This document shows positions 18,101 to 28,108 of a DNA stretch of 64,000 nt, in pieces. Position 1 is the first letter of the stretch. Every line of letters starts with the position of its first letter. A program made the translations under genes and the position numbers. Source of the stretch: Nostoc desertorum CM1-VF14 (GTDB lineage Bacteria > Cyanobacteriota > Cyanobacteriia > Cyanobacteriales > Nostocaceae); assembly GCA_019359245.1 (NCBI GenBank), contig JAHHHR010000031.1:35515-99514 (forward strand), given 5' to 3'. The notes beneath the pieces are model-generated. The model searched no databases, had not been told where the DNA came from, and worked only from the letters and a program-made list of their open reading frames with translations.

Positions 18101-19050
18101 TTCAATTTTGGATTTTGGATTAAAGAAGAATTCAGAATCCAGCAATCAGCAATCTTGATGTTCTATGAGACACTGCGTGTAGCTTGCTTTTCCGTTCACG
18201 CATCGCCACGTAGAGGAGGGGCACACAGACTCCTTCTGAAGACTCATCAATAAATTTGAAAAACTGCTCCCCAAGTAAAGTTAAGGATGACTTGGAACTG
18301 GTTTTATTTACTGGTATTTCACCCGATTATCAGCAAGATGTGATTTTCAACGAAGAGGCAGGAAGCAAGGGGCAGGGAAGAAGAGGAAACAATTCTTCCC
18401 TTTTCTCTCTGCTCCCTTACCTCTCTTTCAAGAAGCGGATACTGATGGCGTATGTAGTACAAAACTGTAGTTTAAAGTATTACGGAGGTTCAAACCTTCA
18501 ATCTGTCGTTGCGGCTTTTGTCGTAACATTCTTGTTTATGTGTTTGTAATACTTTTGACATTTAAAATTAAGTAAAAATAAAATTACTTAGAAACCAGCA
18601 ATATTATTCCAAGGGACTTGCTTGATCAAGCACTAAGATGTACTCTTATAATTACCTGTTTTTTAAAACTCAAACAAAATATGTTTCTGAAATAGATAAA
18701 AACTGTATATATAAAGTTTACTAATCACATGAAATACATCCATCATAGCCTCCTCTCGAAGAACGAGGAGAGTGTTGAGAGTTGAATTCTTGTAACTCAC
18801 TCAACTGAGAACCAAATATATAAATTTTATTAATTATAAGTTTAATAAATCATAGTTATTAGAGTTATATAAAGAACTAAATAATATCTATTTAAAATTA
18901 GGATTTGCTATACAGGTTATAAATTTATTAGTAGATAGAAATAACTAAAAACTTTCTTTTTTTACACAAATTATATTTTAATAAGTAAAGGTGTATTTTG
19001 TATTTCAAACAATACTTTGAAATACATATTGTTGGTTGTGAGGAGAAACT
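18101..19050. other. 950-base intergenic region upstream of the porin
   Basis: Contains a TTTTGGATTTTGGATT repeat (18106-18121), a relic of the interspersed TAGCTTGCTTxTCCGT repeat near 18179, a small hairpin CTCCTC/GAGGAG at 18750-18770, and from about 18800 a very AT-rich leader to the porin start. A long, AT-rich leader before a porin gene suggests post-transcriptional or multi-promoter control, but no specific site is recognised. Confidence 0.4.
18445..18549 (+). CDS. possible 34-residue membrane peptide
   Basis: ATG to TAA frame giving MAYVVQNCSLKYYGG, then a hydrophobic helix (VVAAFVVTFLFMCL). No clear ribosome binding site and no recognised family; it may be chance. Confidence 0.2.
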   Translation: MAYVVQNCSLKYYGGSNLQSVVAAFVVTFLFMCL

Positions 19051-20907
19051 GTGAAAGTAAATTTACTAGCTTCTGTTAGTGGAATAATTTTTCTGTGCTT
19101 ACTTGGTGGATGGTCACCTGTGCTAGCGATAAGAGCAATTGAAACAGGTGCAGATAATACCCAGGCTATAAAGTTTTCTGAAAAAGGAGCCAATTTTAAA
19201 AATCAAGCTAGTTCTAGAAGAATCAACGAGAATTATAAAAGTTCTGAATTAACATTGCCTCCATCTGCTGATTTTTCTCAAACTACTTCGAAGTTTTCAC
19301 GTTCCTCTCTTAGAAGAGATTTGTTAGCGCAGGTAACATCTGTATCGCAATTATCAGATGTCCAACCTACAGATTGGGCTTTTGCTGCATTACAATCTCT
19401 AGTCGAGCGCTATGGTTGTATTGCTGGCTATCCAAACAGCACATATCGGGGGAACCGGGCGCTAACTCGTTATGAATTTGCCGCAGGTTTGAATGCTTGT
19501 TTAGATCGGGTAAATGAGCTAATTGCCACCGCAACTAGTGATTTGGTAACAAAGCAAGATTTAGCTACCTTGCAAAAACTGCAAGAAGAATTTTCGGCTG
19601 AATTAGCTACATTGCGAGGTCGAGTAGATGCTGTGGAAGCTCGCACCGCTCAATTAGAGGCCAATCAGTTTTCCACAACGACTAAACTCAGTGGTGAAGT
19701 GATTATTTCAGCTCTTGGTGCAACAGGAGGCGCTCCAGATCGGGATGACCCTAATATTATCCTGACAAACCGAGTCCGGTTAAATCTTACTACCAGTTTT
19801 ACCGGTAAAGACTTACTGATTACTGGGTTGCAAGCATATAATTTCTTAGGTGGCGTCGATGGAAGTGGTAGCCTTCAAGAGAGTTTGGGACTAGTATCAC
19901 CAATTCTCAGTTCTAGCAGCGCTCGTACTAGTTTTGAACCTCAATTTCCTGGGGTTGATCCCAAAACATTAACAGCAATCGGTGCCAACTCTCTTCAGCT
20001 TTACAAGTTACTTTACATCTTTCCGGTTGCTGATAAACTGACATTATTTGGTGGGACTGCTGCGGAAGTGTCGGATGCTTTTCCTCCTGTTACTCCTTTT
20101 TATGGTGAAGGACAAGAGGCAATTTCTCGCTTCGCCAGTTTGAACCCTGTAGTGCGTGTTTCTGGTGGTACTTCTGGTTCTGGTTTAGCATCTGCTGCTG
20201 GCTTTATTTTTAACATTTCAGACCAACTGGATTTTAGAGCTTTGTACGGTAATGCAAACGCTAATGTTCCTCAACAAGCTGCCGAAGTACTACCAGGAGT
20301 TTCTGGAACACCTTTGGGATCTGGCGTATTTGCGGGTAGTAGTGTAGTGGCAGCTCAATTAACTTTTAGACCAAGCACTTCTATAGACATTGGTCTAAAT
20401 TATGCCAATAGCTATCACGAGATAAACATTCTTGGCACCGGATTAACTACTAATGATATCGGTGCTTTAGCAGGGGTTGATTTAGGAATACCTGTAAAAC
20501 TTAACTCTGTTGGTGGAACTGTTACTTGGCGATTTACTCCAAACATTGCTTTGTCTGGTTATGGCGCGGCATTTTTTGTTGACGATTCTTCTGGGGAAGT
20601 TGATGCTTCTACTACCTTTACGAGTTGGATGGCAGGGCTTCATTTCAACGATTTATTTCAAAAGGGGAACAATGCAGGTATTATTTTTGGTCAGCCACTA
20701 TATCGCACCGATGCTGGTGGTGCAGCTACTCTCGCACCCGCAGGTGTAAACAGGGCTGTTCCATACCATTTAGAGGCTTACTACCGCTTTCGGATTAACG
20801 ACAATATCAGCATTACTCCGGGTGCATTTGTCCTTTTTAATCCTGAAAGCAATAGCAATAACGATACAACAACCGTGGGTGTACTTCGTACTACCTTCAC
20901 TTTCTAA
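19051..20907 (+). CDS. SLH-domain outer-membrane porin (iron-uptake porin / OprB type)
   Basis: Signal peptide in the first 26 residues (hydrophobic core then VLA). After a polar spacer an SLH domain starts near residue 98 (LSDVQPTDWAFAAL, VERYGCIAGYPN, LTRYEFAAGL), which in cyanobacteria anchors the porin to peptidoglycan-linked polymer. A coiled coil follows (about 165-210, LRGRVDAVEARTAQLEANQF), then a beta-barrel of the carbohydrate-selective OprB family ending in the terminal aromatic strand TFTF. Start is GTG with AGGAG at 19041. Length of 618 residues is slightly above the usual 520-580. Confidence 0.93.
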   Translation: MKVNLLASVSGIIFLCLLGGWSPVLAIRAIETGADNTQAIKFSEKGANFKNQASSRRINENYKSSELTLPPSADFSQTTSKFSRSSLRRDLLAQVTSVSQLSDVQPTDWAFAALQSLVERYGCIAGYPNSTYRGNRALTRYEFAAGLNACLDRVNELIATATSDLVTKQDLATLQKLQEEFSAELATLRGRVDAVEARTAQLEANQFSTTTKLSGEVIISALGATGGAPDRDDPNIILTNRVRLNLTTSFTGKDLLITGLQAYNFLGGVDGSGSLQESLGLVSPILSSSSARTSFEPQFPGVDPKTLTAIGANSLQLYKLLYIFPVADKLTLFGGTAAEVSDAFPPVTPFYGEGQEAISRFASLNPVVRVSGGTSGSGLASAAGFIFNISDQLDFRALYGNANANVPQQAAEVLPGVSGTPLGSGVFAGSSVVAAQLTFRPSTSIDIGLNYANSYHEINILGTGLTTNDIGALAGVDLGIPVKLNSVGGTVTWRFTPNIALSGYGAAFFVDDSSGEVDASTTFTSWMAGLHFNDLFQKGNNAGIIFGQPLYRTDAGGAATLAPAGVNRAVPYHLEAYYRFRINDNISITPGAFVLFNPESNSNNDTTTVGVLRTTFTF

Positions 20908-21000
20908 ATCAACAGCTAGGTTTGAGGTGTTAATACTTCTCGCTTAGAGGTTGTTTGAAAAGTATTTCGCTGTGATAGGCACTTTTAGATCCTTTCCTTT

Positions 21001-21120
21001 TTAAGGCAATACGGTTCAGTTAAGCCTTTTTTTCTCCCCCTGCTTCCTCTGCTTCCCCTGCTCCCCCTGCCTGCCTTAACAGATAAATTTCCTTAACTAA
21101 ACTGTATTGCTTTTTAAGGC
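21001..21120. repeat. inverted-repeat element, MITE-like
   Basis: The left arm (AAGGCAATACGGTTCAGTTAAG from 21003) is complementary to the right arm (from 21092, CTTAACTAAACTGTATTGC) at about 17 of 19 positions. The interior is a pyrimidine tract with CTGCTCCCC heptamers. It has the shape of a non-autonomous element, but no coding capacity or clear target duplication. Confidence 0.5.
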
Positions 21121-21370
21121 AAGGCTGTTTCATTCCCTAAAAGGAGCTGATTTGCAAGCGTTTCAAGCAAAAAAATCAGGCGACTAAAAAATCTGATTGG
21201 ACAAGAAAATGGCGATGCCTTCGGCAAGGCTTTGCCAACGCAGTTAAATCTATCCCTTGAAGTGGTAGTTTTTCTTTTTCCCACTTTCCTAAATTCCTTG
21301 CTCATACTCTTGACAAAATCATGACCTGAACGAATGAAGCAGTCCTGCTTTTTAAGGGGGGAATCGGAAT

Positions 21371-21400
21371 CTAAATCCCCCAATTTATTGGGGGATTTAG
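21371..21400. terminator. strong hairpin downstream of the 143-residue membrane gene
   Basis: Perfect 12-bp stem CTAAATCCCCCA / TGGGGGATTTAG with a 6-base loop. No T-run follows on either strand, so it may be a repeated extragenic palindrome that limits transcripts from both sides rather than a classical Rho-independent terminator. Confidence 0.5.
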
Positions 21401-21442
21401 AGAGACCAGAGAATCAAAGTTTTAAGATAACATTAGTGGAAT

Positions 21443-21874
21443 TTAAAAATATATTAACTGGTGAATTAGCGCACCCAATGCCAAACCTGTCAATGAAAAG
21501 GTAGACGTAGTCCAAAATGCTAACCCTTCTCTAAGACCTGCCATCTGAAAGTCTATCCTGACTAATATAGTTGCTGAAATGATGAGTAAAGTATCAAGAA
21601 ATACCCGAAACCAAGCAATCATAATAAAAAACAAGAAAGCTGCTAAAACGGCAATGCCAAAAGACCTAGTATTTGATTTAAGTAAAACATTCAAATAATA
21701 TGTCATTTTTAGCCAAGGAATGGTCAACGTTACTACTAAAAGTAAGATAGCAACCACTGTCACCAGCCACACAAATAAAGGAGCGCGTGTTTCAGATATT
21801 ACCCAGCCCAAAGTACTGTAACTAAGCAGTACTAGTGCCAAGGACACCCAAGGAACTCTTTTCAAAATTGACAT
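21443..21874 (-). CDS. conserved membrane protein, four predicted helices
   Basis: 143 residues, mostly hydrophobic, with segments near residues 8-27, 32-52, 72-95 and 118-140 (for instance LFVWLVTVVAILLLVVTLTI). No catalytic motif and no family name I can assign with confidence. It lies upstream-to-downstream with potA on the same strand (73 bases apart) and may be co-transcribed behind it. Confidence 0.7.
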   Translation of the reverse strand: MSILKRVPWVSLALVLLSYSTLGWVISETRAPLFVWLVTVVAILLLVVTLTIPWLKMTYYLNVLLKSNTRSFGIAVLAAFLFFIMIAWFRVFLDTLLIISATILVRIDFQMAGLREGLAFWTTSTFSLTGLALGALIHQLIYF

Positions 21875-21946
21875 GGGTTAATATTTCTAGTACAGGGTCA
21901 AGGTCTTATTTTATTATTTAATCTTATATAAAGTCGATTCTTATAA

Positions 21947-23074
21947 CTATTGACTAATAGCTAAACAATCATTTTCTGTCCACCAAGCGTAGATGGGCGT
22001 GTTGCGGTCTGGTAAAGTGCCAAAAGTATTAGGTTGCAATACATTTATGCTAGTACTATTTGTTAATTGCACAACATAATTAACGTGTGTACCCAAATAC
22101 ATAATATTGACAAGCCGTCCTTCAAAGCAGTTAGTTGGCAAATTGGGTGGATAAAGCGAAAGCTGTATTTTTTCTGGGCGTACACTCACTACCACGGCTT
22201 GTGATAATTCAGATGGTGTATCTTCAGCGCGGCTAACGACAATTGAAAGCCCCGTTTTTGTCGAAATTTGAACATTAGAAGAGTCTACTGCTACAATTTC
22301 ACCGCTAAATAAATTAGTATCGCCGATAAAATCAGCAACAAAGGATGTGCAAGGACGTTCATAAATTTGGCTAGGAGTGCCAACTTGTTCAATTTTGCCT
22401 TGGTTCATCACAGCAATGCGATCGCTCAAAGATAATGCTTCTTCTTGGTCGTGTGTCACCATCACAAAGGTCAATCCCAAATCTTTGTGTAAATTTGATA
22501 ACTCAACCTGCATTTCTTTACGCAGTTTTAAATCTAACGCCCCTAAAGGTTCATCCAGTAGTACAACGGTGGGACGGTTGACTAGGGCCCTTGCTAAGGC
22601 GACTCGCTGCTGTTGACCACCAGAAAGTTGATTGGGAAAGCGCGATCGCAAACTTTCCATTTTTACTAGTTTTAAAGCTTCTTGAACTCTAGCTTCAATT
22701 TCCGATTTGCGTATTTTTTTTAACCGCAGCCCAAAAGCAATGTTATCCCAGATATTCAGGTGGTTAAATAGAGCGTAACTTTGAAATACAGTATTGACGG
22801 GTCGGCGGTAAGGCGGCACATTAGTCATAGACTGACCCTGAATCAAAACCTTACCAGCGTCAGCGATCTCAAACCCAGCAATTAAGCGCAGTGTTGTTGT
22901 TTTACCACAACCGGAGGGGCCTAAAATACTAAAAAATTCTCCCTGTTTGACATCCAAATCTATTCCATGTACTGCTGGTTCTTGGTTAAAAAACTTGAAG
23001 ACATTACGCAGTTCAACATCAAGTGGCTGAAAAGTTGTTATCCCCCTTTGATTCTGCATGACAATTTGAGCCAT
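21947..23074 (-). CDS. potA: ABC transporter ATP-binding protein, PotA (polyamine) type
   Basis: Walker A GPSGCGKTT (residues 52-60), signature LSGGQQQR, Walker B VVLLDEPLGALD, and the H-loop VTHDQEEA. The C-terminal 120 residues form a TOBE/OB-like domain as in the spermidine/putrescine and iron importers (CUT1/MOI group). The insertion ARALVNRP and FNQEPAVHGIDL fit PotA best. Permeases and binding protein are not in this window, so the substrate is inferred from family only; Fe(III) or sugar ATPases are close relatives. Confidence 0.88.
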   Translation of the reverse strand: MAQIVMQNQRGITTFQPLDVELRNVFKFFNQEPAVHGIDLDVKQGEFFSILGPSGCGKTTTLRLIAGFEIADAGKVLIQGQSMTNVPPYRRPVNTVFQSYALFNHLNIWDNIAFGLRLKKIRKSEIEARVQEALKLVKMESLRSRFPNQLSGGQQQRVALARALVNRPTVVLLDEPLGALDLKLRKEMQVELSNLHKDLGLTFVMVTHDQEEALSLSDRIAVMNQGKIEQVGTPSQIYERPCTSFVADFIGDTNLFSGEIVAVDSSNVQISTKTGLSIVVSRAEDTPSELSQAVVVSVRPEKIQLSLYPPNLPTNCFEGRLVNIMYLGTHVNYVVQLTNSTSINVLQPNTFGTLPDRNTPIYAWWTENDCLAISQ

Positions 23075-23276
23075 AATCCTTAGTAGAATGCCGTGATCTT
23101 ACGTAATTTTGTCAATAGTCTATTGGGCAGACTAGATTTGACACTTTGGTTTATTGTATCCCCCAAAAACCATTGTTCAATAATATACTCACCCAATTCT
23201 TTTATACCCACTACTGGGCATGAATTTAGGGTAATTGTATACAAATAATACCGCTATTGGAATCAATATTTGTCTT

Positions 23277-25091
23277 ATGTCCTTATTCCCATCAATTGGC
23301 AGCAAAAAAGATACGCGTACCGTTGGACGTGGTTTCCAATCAATATTTTTAATTATATTTACTCTATTGATGGTGACGGGAATCAGTGTTCGTTTGGCAT
23401 ATTTGCAAATTACTGAAGGAACAAACCACCGAAAACGAGCCGAGTCAAATCGAATTCGGATGATTCCCAAACAACCAGAACGAGGCAACATTTTTGACCG
23501 CAATGGTAAACTTTTAGCCAGTACTCGCTATCCTCGCTCTGTATATTTGTGGCCGATGGCACATACTAAGCCAGCATGGTCAGTTGTGGGAGCACGTCTA
23601 TCTCAAATTCTCGACGTTCCCGAAGAAGAAATGGAAAAGAAACTAGAAGAGGCAGGCGCTAACTCTTCCTCACTCATACGCATTGCCCGTGACTTGAACG
23701 AAGCGCAAATTACGGCGTTGAAAGAGTATGAAACCGATCTTCAAGGTGTGGAAATTCATACAGAAGCCGTTCGTTACTACCCCCACGGCAGAGAATTAGC
23801 TCATGTATTAGGATATACGCGAGAATTGACCGCCGATCAGTTAAAAGAAAAGAAGCAGGAAGGCTACAGATTGGGTGATGTAATTGGTCAAATGGGAGTT
23901 GAAAAAGCTTATGAGAAAATGCTCCGGGGTGAATGGGGCGGTCAGCAGGTAGAAGTAGATGGTGCAGGTCGGCCGCTCCGGGTTTTGGGAGAGAAACAGG
24001 CGAAAGCTGGTAACGATTTGCACTTGACCATAGATTTAAATATGCAAAAGACAGCAGAAAAAGCTTTGGGCGATCGCGACGGTGCGATCGTGGCACTTGA
24101 CCCAAAGAACGGTGCCGTTTTAGCAATGGTATCTCACCCCACCTTTGACCCCAATATTTTCTCAAAGCAGAAACTCACCCAAAAAGATTGGGAAACTGTA
24201 CAAGGTTCAGATCATCCCTTGGTAAATCGCGCCCTCAGCGCTTTTCCACCCGCTAGCACCTTCAAAATTGTCACCACCACAGCCGGTCTAGAATCCGGTA
24301 AATTTTCTCCTAGCACAGTCTTGCAAACCTACGGTTCCTTAAACTTTGGCGGTACCCGATTTGGTGAATGGAATCATGCCGGATTCGGCCCATTGGGTTT
24401 TGTCGGTGCATTACAGTGGAGCAGTGATACCTTCTTCTATCAAATTGGTCGGGGAGTCGGCGGCCCAACTTTAATTGAATGGACTCGCAAGTATGGATTT
24501 GGCCAAAAAACAGGCTTTGAGTTTGCCAAGGATGAGGCAAAAGGTTTAGTACCAGATGAGACATGGAAGCAGAAAACTTGGAAGATACCTTGGACTGTAG
24601 GTGACAGCATTAATATGTCAATTGGTCAAGGTGCTTTACAAACTACACCTTTACAGGTCGCCATCATGTTTGCCGTGCCCGCTAATGGTGGCTACCGAGT
24701 CCAGCCGCATTTACTTAAAGACAATGAAGAAGCAAAAAGCTGGCGAGAATCTTTAAATATGAAGCCAACAACCATAAGTGTTCTCCGTCAGGGACTACGG
24801 AAAGTAGTAGCTGAAGGTACAGGTAAGGCTTTGATGCAGCCAACAGTTCCCCCAGTCGCTGGTAAGAGTGGCACCGCCGAAGCTTGGAAGGGTCGTGTTA
24901 AACAAAATCACGCTTGGTTTGGAGCCTATGCACCTGCCGAACAGCCAGAAGTTGTGATTGTGGCATTTGCTGAACATTCCGGCGGCGGCGGCGGTAGCAT
25001 TGCTGCGCCAATGATTTTAGAAATTATGGAAGAATATTTTCAGCGCAAGTATCCAGGTAAGTATCAGAAACCAGCACCTGAGAAATCATGA
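23277..25091 (+). CDS. mrdA: penicillin-binding protein 2 (elongasome transpeptidase)
   Basis: Class B PBP: one membrane helix at about residues 20-40, a dimerisation domain with RGNIFDRNGKLLA, then a transpeptidase with catalytic S327-x-x-K330 (PPASTFK), S382-S-D384 (the SxD form used by PBP2) and K530-SGT. It cross-links peptidoglycan during side-wall growth with RodA. The ATG at 23277 is preferred to the TTG at 23235, which would add 14 unlikely residues. It heads a run of cell-wall genes reaching 27 kb. Confidence 0.96.
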   Translation: MSLFPSIGSKKDTRTVGRGFQSIFLIIFTLLMVTGISVRLAYLQITEGTNHRKRAESNRIRMIPKQPERGNIFDRNGKLLASTRYPRSVYLWPMAHTKPAWSVVGARLSQILDVPEEEMEKKLEEAGANSSSLIRIARDLNEAQITALKEYETDLQGVEIHTEAVRYYPHGRELAHVLGYTRELTADQLKEKKQEGYRLGDVIGQMGVEKAYEKMLRGEWGGQQVEVDGAGRPLRVLGEKQAKAGNDLHLTIDLNMQKTAEKALGDRDGAIVALDPKNGAVLAMVSHPTFDPNIFSKQKLTQKDWETVQGSDHPLVNRALSAFPPASTFKIVTTTAGLESGKFSPSTVLQTYGSLNFGGTRFGEWNHAGFGPLGFVGALQWSSDTFFYQIGRGVGGPTLIEWTRKYGFGQKTGFEFAKDEAKGLVPDETWKQKTWKIPWTVGDSINMSIGQGALQTTPLQVAIMFAVPANGGYRVQPHLLKDNEEAKSWRESLNMKPTTISVLRQGLRKVVAEGTGKALMQPTVPPVAGKSGTAEAWKGRVKQNHAWFGAYAPAEQPEVVIVAFAEHSGGGGGSIAAPMILEIMEEYFQRKYPGKYQKPAPEKS

Positions 25092-25176
25092 AATTGGGCA
25101 TGGGGCATGGAGAAGAGACAAGGGAGAAACTTGTTCAATAATTTACCCCTTGTCCCATCACCCCATCACCAAAAAA

Positions 25177-26244
25177 ATGAGGTCAATCGTGATTGATGAC
25201 TATATTCGAGCCACAATGCTCAAAAATCAGATTCCGGGGCTTTCTGTGGCAGTGGTACAGGAAGGTGAACCTGTTTTAATTAAGGGCTATGGACTGGCGA
25301 ATGTTGAACACTCTGTTTCAGCGACTGAACAGACAGTTTATGAAATTGCGTCTGTCGGTAAAACTTTCACCGCTACAGTCACAATGATGCTGGTGGAGCA
25401 AAGGATAATCTCGCTAAAAGAAGCGATGCCTGCGGCGGTAAACTACGCAAATTATCTCGATTATCTACCCCTAACGTGGCAAAATGTCACAATCGGGCAT
25501 ATTCTGTCTCATCAGTCTGGACTTCCCAGCTATACCGACGCGCCAAACTACTGGGAAATTACCCATCTTGATTTATCTAAATCTGAAATTTTGGCTTTAG
25601 TTACTCACCTACCCCTCAAATTCCAACCGGGTGAGTTTAGCGCCTATGACAATACAGGCTACTATTTACTGGGTTTGATCCTAGAAAAAGTCACTGGAAA
25701 ATCTTATGGAGATTTATTACGCGATCGCATTTTTGCTCCTTTGGGAATGAATGCAACCGTAATGAATGATCCCAAAGATATTATGCCGCACCGCTCTGCT
25801 GGCTATCGCTTGCCAAACAGCAAACTCGTTAACAAACCTTACTACAGTCCTTCTGTTACCTATTCTGCTGGAGGTCAACTTTCCAGTGTAGAAGATATGG
25901 TGAAGTGGGAACAGGCGCTTTATGGTGAAACTTTGTTAAAGCAATCAACCCTTGATCTGATGTGGACTCCTCATTTTCCCAATCAAGGCGATGATTGGGA
26001 AAAGTTGAGATATGTTGCAGGTTTAGGTTGGTGGGTATTGAACTATAACGATCGCCGAGTAGTTGGTCATAATGGTTCGATACTAGGATTTGCAAGTAAT
26101 ATTACCCGCTTTATTGATGACAGAATTACCGTGATCTTACTTTGCAACCTAGATAAAATCTCTCGACCAGATGCGATCGCTAAGAAAATTGCTGAATACT
26201 ACTGTCCAGATATTAAGGAAGTAGTGCTTCAGCCTCCATTATAA
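25177..26244 (+). CDS. serine hydrolase, beta-lactamase class C / DD-peptidase-like
   Basis: The three active-site motifs are S59-VG-K62, Y157-D-N159 and H298-N-G300, in the order and spacing of class C beta-lactamases and esterase/DD-peptidase relatives. There is no signal peptide from the ATG at 25177 (an upstream TTG at 25150 would only add a His-rich stub), so the enzyme looks cytosolic, which argues against a secreted beta-lactamase. Substrate unknown; an esterase, peptidase or wall-recycling role is possible given PBP2 upstream and VanY downstream. Confidence 0.88.
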   Translation: MRSIVIDDYIRATMLKNQIPGLSVAVVQEGEPVLIKGYGLANVEHSVSATEQTVYEIASVGKTFTATVTMMLVEQRIISLKEAMPAAVNYANYLDYLPLTWQNVTIGHILSHQSGLPSYTDAPNYWEITHLDLSKSEILALVTHLPLKFQPGEFSAYDNTGYYLLGLILEKVTGKSYGDLLRDRIFAPLGMNATVMNDPKDIMPHRSAGYRLPNSKLVNKPYYSPSVTYSAGGQLSSVEDMVKWEQALYGETLLKQSTLDLMWTPHFPNQGDDWEKLRYVAGLGWWVLNYNDRRVVGHNGSILGFASNITRFIDDRITVILLCNLDKISRPDAIAKKIAEYYCPDIKEVVLQPPL

Positions 26245-26272
26245 GAAGCAAGAAATAATTACGAATTACGAA

Positions 26273-27088
26273 TTATTTTGGCTTTGATGGCGATATCTGA
26301 GCGGGTTTCAGATTTCTGGCTTTGTAGAACATTTCTAAGCTATTGCGATCGCCTACAAAACGCCAGTGCCAAGGCTCATAACTCACACCTTGAGTATTAT
26401 TTTTAGGAAATGACATTTCAAAGCTAAAACGCGCTGCATTTGCTTGCAGCCACCGATAAGCCTTGGTATTGTCAAAGTTGGCTTGGAGATTAGTGGCTGG
26501 TACTGCTCCGTCTCCAATATCTACAGCATAACCTGTGTGATGTTCGCTATGACCAGGAGGAGCGCTGAGGGCAGCTCGTTCTGATGGTGTTTGATTTCGC
26601 TGGGCACCGACACTAAAAAACAACGGTTCCTGATCTTTGACTGAGCGAAAGCCAGAAATTGGTACTAAAGTTACACCTGCACTTCGCGCTTCTGCTACCA
26701 TCTCCTCAAATTTTTGGGCAGCAGCTTTTCGCATTCTAATGCCCCTATTTGCGGAGATGGTTACTAGTTCTGACACAGGAGCTTCTGGGTATGCCAGATG
26801 CCCTAATAGAGCGTTGACAGAATTACTAGATTCTGTAATTGGTGTAGGTGCAGAAGTAGCGGGTGAGGGTTGAGAATCGGCGGTTTTTTTGGGTGCAGTA
26901 ACGAAAAACAAAAAACCACTAATTAAACCCAGAAAGACAAATCCTGCAACTCCCCCAATCAGCATAATTTTGGGTTGCAACCACATTTTAGGCGCTGCAA
27001 CAGGGGTATCGCGTACAGCCGCTGGAATATCATCACCAAGGTCATTCGATGAGTTTTGCGGTTTTTCAGAAAACCCAGCCTTATTCAA
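26273..27088 (-). CDS. VanY-type D-alanyl-D-alanine carboxypeptidase, membrane-anchored
   Basis: Peptidase family M15B. A membrane helix at about residues 41-63 follows a short cytosolic tail; a Pro/Ser/Thr linker leads to the zinc domain with SGFRS (145-149), H184 and D190 in HHTGYAVD, E238 and H241 in EPWHW. It trims the terminal D-Ala of peptidoglycan stems. The start is a TTG at 27088 with AGGAG seven bases upstream; an in-frame GTG at 27133 lacks such a site. It is divergent from the AEC carrier. Confidence 0.9.
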   Translation of the reverse strand: MNKAGFSEKPQNSSNDLGDDIPAAVRDTPVAAPKMWLQPKIMLIGGVAGFVFLGLISGFLFFVTAPKKTADSQPSPATSAPTPITESSNSVNALLGHLAYPEAPVSELVTISANRGIRMRKAAAQKFEEMVAEARSAGVTLVPISGFRSVKDQEPLFFSVGAQRNQTPSERAALSAPPGHSEHHTGYAVDIGDGAVPATNLQANFDNTKAYRWLQANAARFSFEMSFPKNNTQGVSYEPWHWRFVGDRNSLEMFYKARNLKPAQISPSKPK

Positions 27089-27190
27089 CGGTAAACTCCT
27101 GTTTCTGTGGGATAGCCATAACAGATTTTGCACTGGACAAAAGTAGATGTAACAGGTAGCATTTTACATTTATGGTTCTTAGGAGAAATA

Positions 27191-28108
27191 TTGACAAATC
27201 TTTTAGAACTATACGTCAAGCTGGGAGGATTAGTCCTGGTAGGTTTCATTCTGGGACGCAAACTACCTGTGACAGTTCCTACACGTTTAGGACAGTTTCT
27301 GTTTTGGGTGGGAGTACCCATAAGCATAGTATCCTTTTTGCGTCAATCCAGCTTGTCAGGGCAAATTTGGATTGCACCTGCGATCGCTTATCTAGCCATT
27401 TTACTAGGAGCATTTTTAGCTTGGTTAGGAATTAAAGGACAAGCCTATTTTAGAAATACTGTCCTCCAAGCACCAACTCAGGCTAGCTTGATCCTAGCCG
27501 CAATGCTAGGTAATACAGGTTATCTTGGCTTTCCGATTACCTTAGCAATGGTAGGCAAGGAATACTTTGCTTGGGCGCTATTTTACGATTTGTTAGGTTC
27601 ATTCCCAGGTACTTATGCCTTGGGTGTGTTACTAGCAGCTAGTTTTGGTGGCAGTGTCCAGAATCATTGGCAGATTATTAAGGCCATCTTGATTAATCCT
27701 GCCCTATGGAGTTTCGGATTTGGCTTGCTGTTTCGACAAGTGGCAATTCCCACAGTCGCAGAATTTTGGCTAGAAAAATTTGCTTGGAGTGGTGTAGCTT
27801 TATCTCTGGTATTAATTGGAATGCGACTGGCGCTAATCAAATCTTGGAGTAGCCTACCACAAGTAGGGATGAGCTTGGGAATCAAAATGCTGTTAGTTCC
27901 CTTGATATTGGGCAGCACTTTACCACTGTTTGGATTAACTGGTTCTACAGCAAAGGTAATTGTCTTACAAATGGCCATGCCTCCTGCTTTCGGTACACTA
28001 ATAATTGCTGAAACATTCAATCTCGATCACGATCTGGCAGTTACTGCCTTAGCTGCTGGGACTATAGTATTACTAGTTACTCTCCCAGTTTGGCTGTGGC
28101 TGTTTTAG
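27191..28108 (+). CDS. AEC family transporter (auxin efflux carrier-like)
   Basis: About 305 hydrophobic residues in roughly ten helices, with LGNTGYLGFPI and the late MPPAFGTLIIAE block typical of AEC permeases (malonate/malate or other organic anion transport). Start set at TTG 27191, which has AGGAG at 27181-27185; the longer frame from 27128 would carry 21 polar residues. Substrate unknown. The roughly 100 bases between this start and the divergent VanY start must hold both promoters. The end overlaps the convergent kinase gene by 4 bases. Confidence 0.85.
   Translation: MTNLLELYVKLGGLVLVGFILGRKLPVTVPTRLGQFLFWVGVPISIVSFLRQSSLSGQIWIAPAIAYLAILLGAFLAWLGIKGQAYFRNTVLQAPTQASLILAAMLGNTGYLGFPITLAMVGKEYFAWALFYDLLGSFPGTYALGVLLAASFGGSVQNHWQIIKAILINPALWSFGFGLLFRQVAIPTVAEFWLEKFAWSGVALSLVLIGMRLALIKSWSSLPQVGMSLGIKMLLVPLILGSTLPLFGLTGSTAKVIVLQMAMPPAFGTLIIAETFNLDHDLAVTALAAGTIVLLVTLPVWLWLF

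Noticed and set aside
18256..18444. Longer open frame before the 34-residue peptide
   Set aside because: It runs through low-complexity purine/pyrimidine repeat sequence (GGCAGGGAAGAAGAGG) without ribosome binding site.
21114..21383. Minus-strand 89-codon frame
   Set aside because: Spans the MITE-like element and the 21371 hairpin; no recognisable domain.
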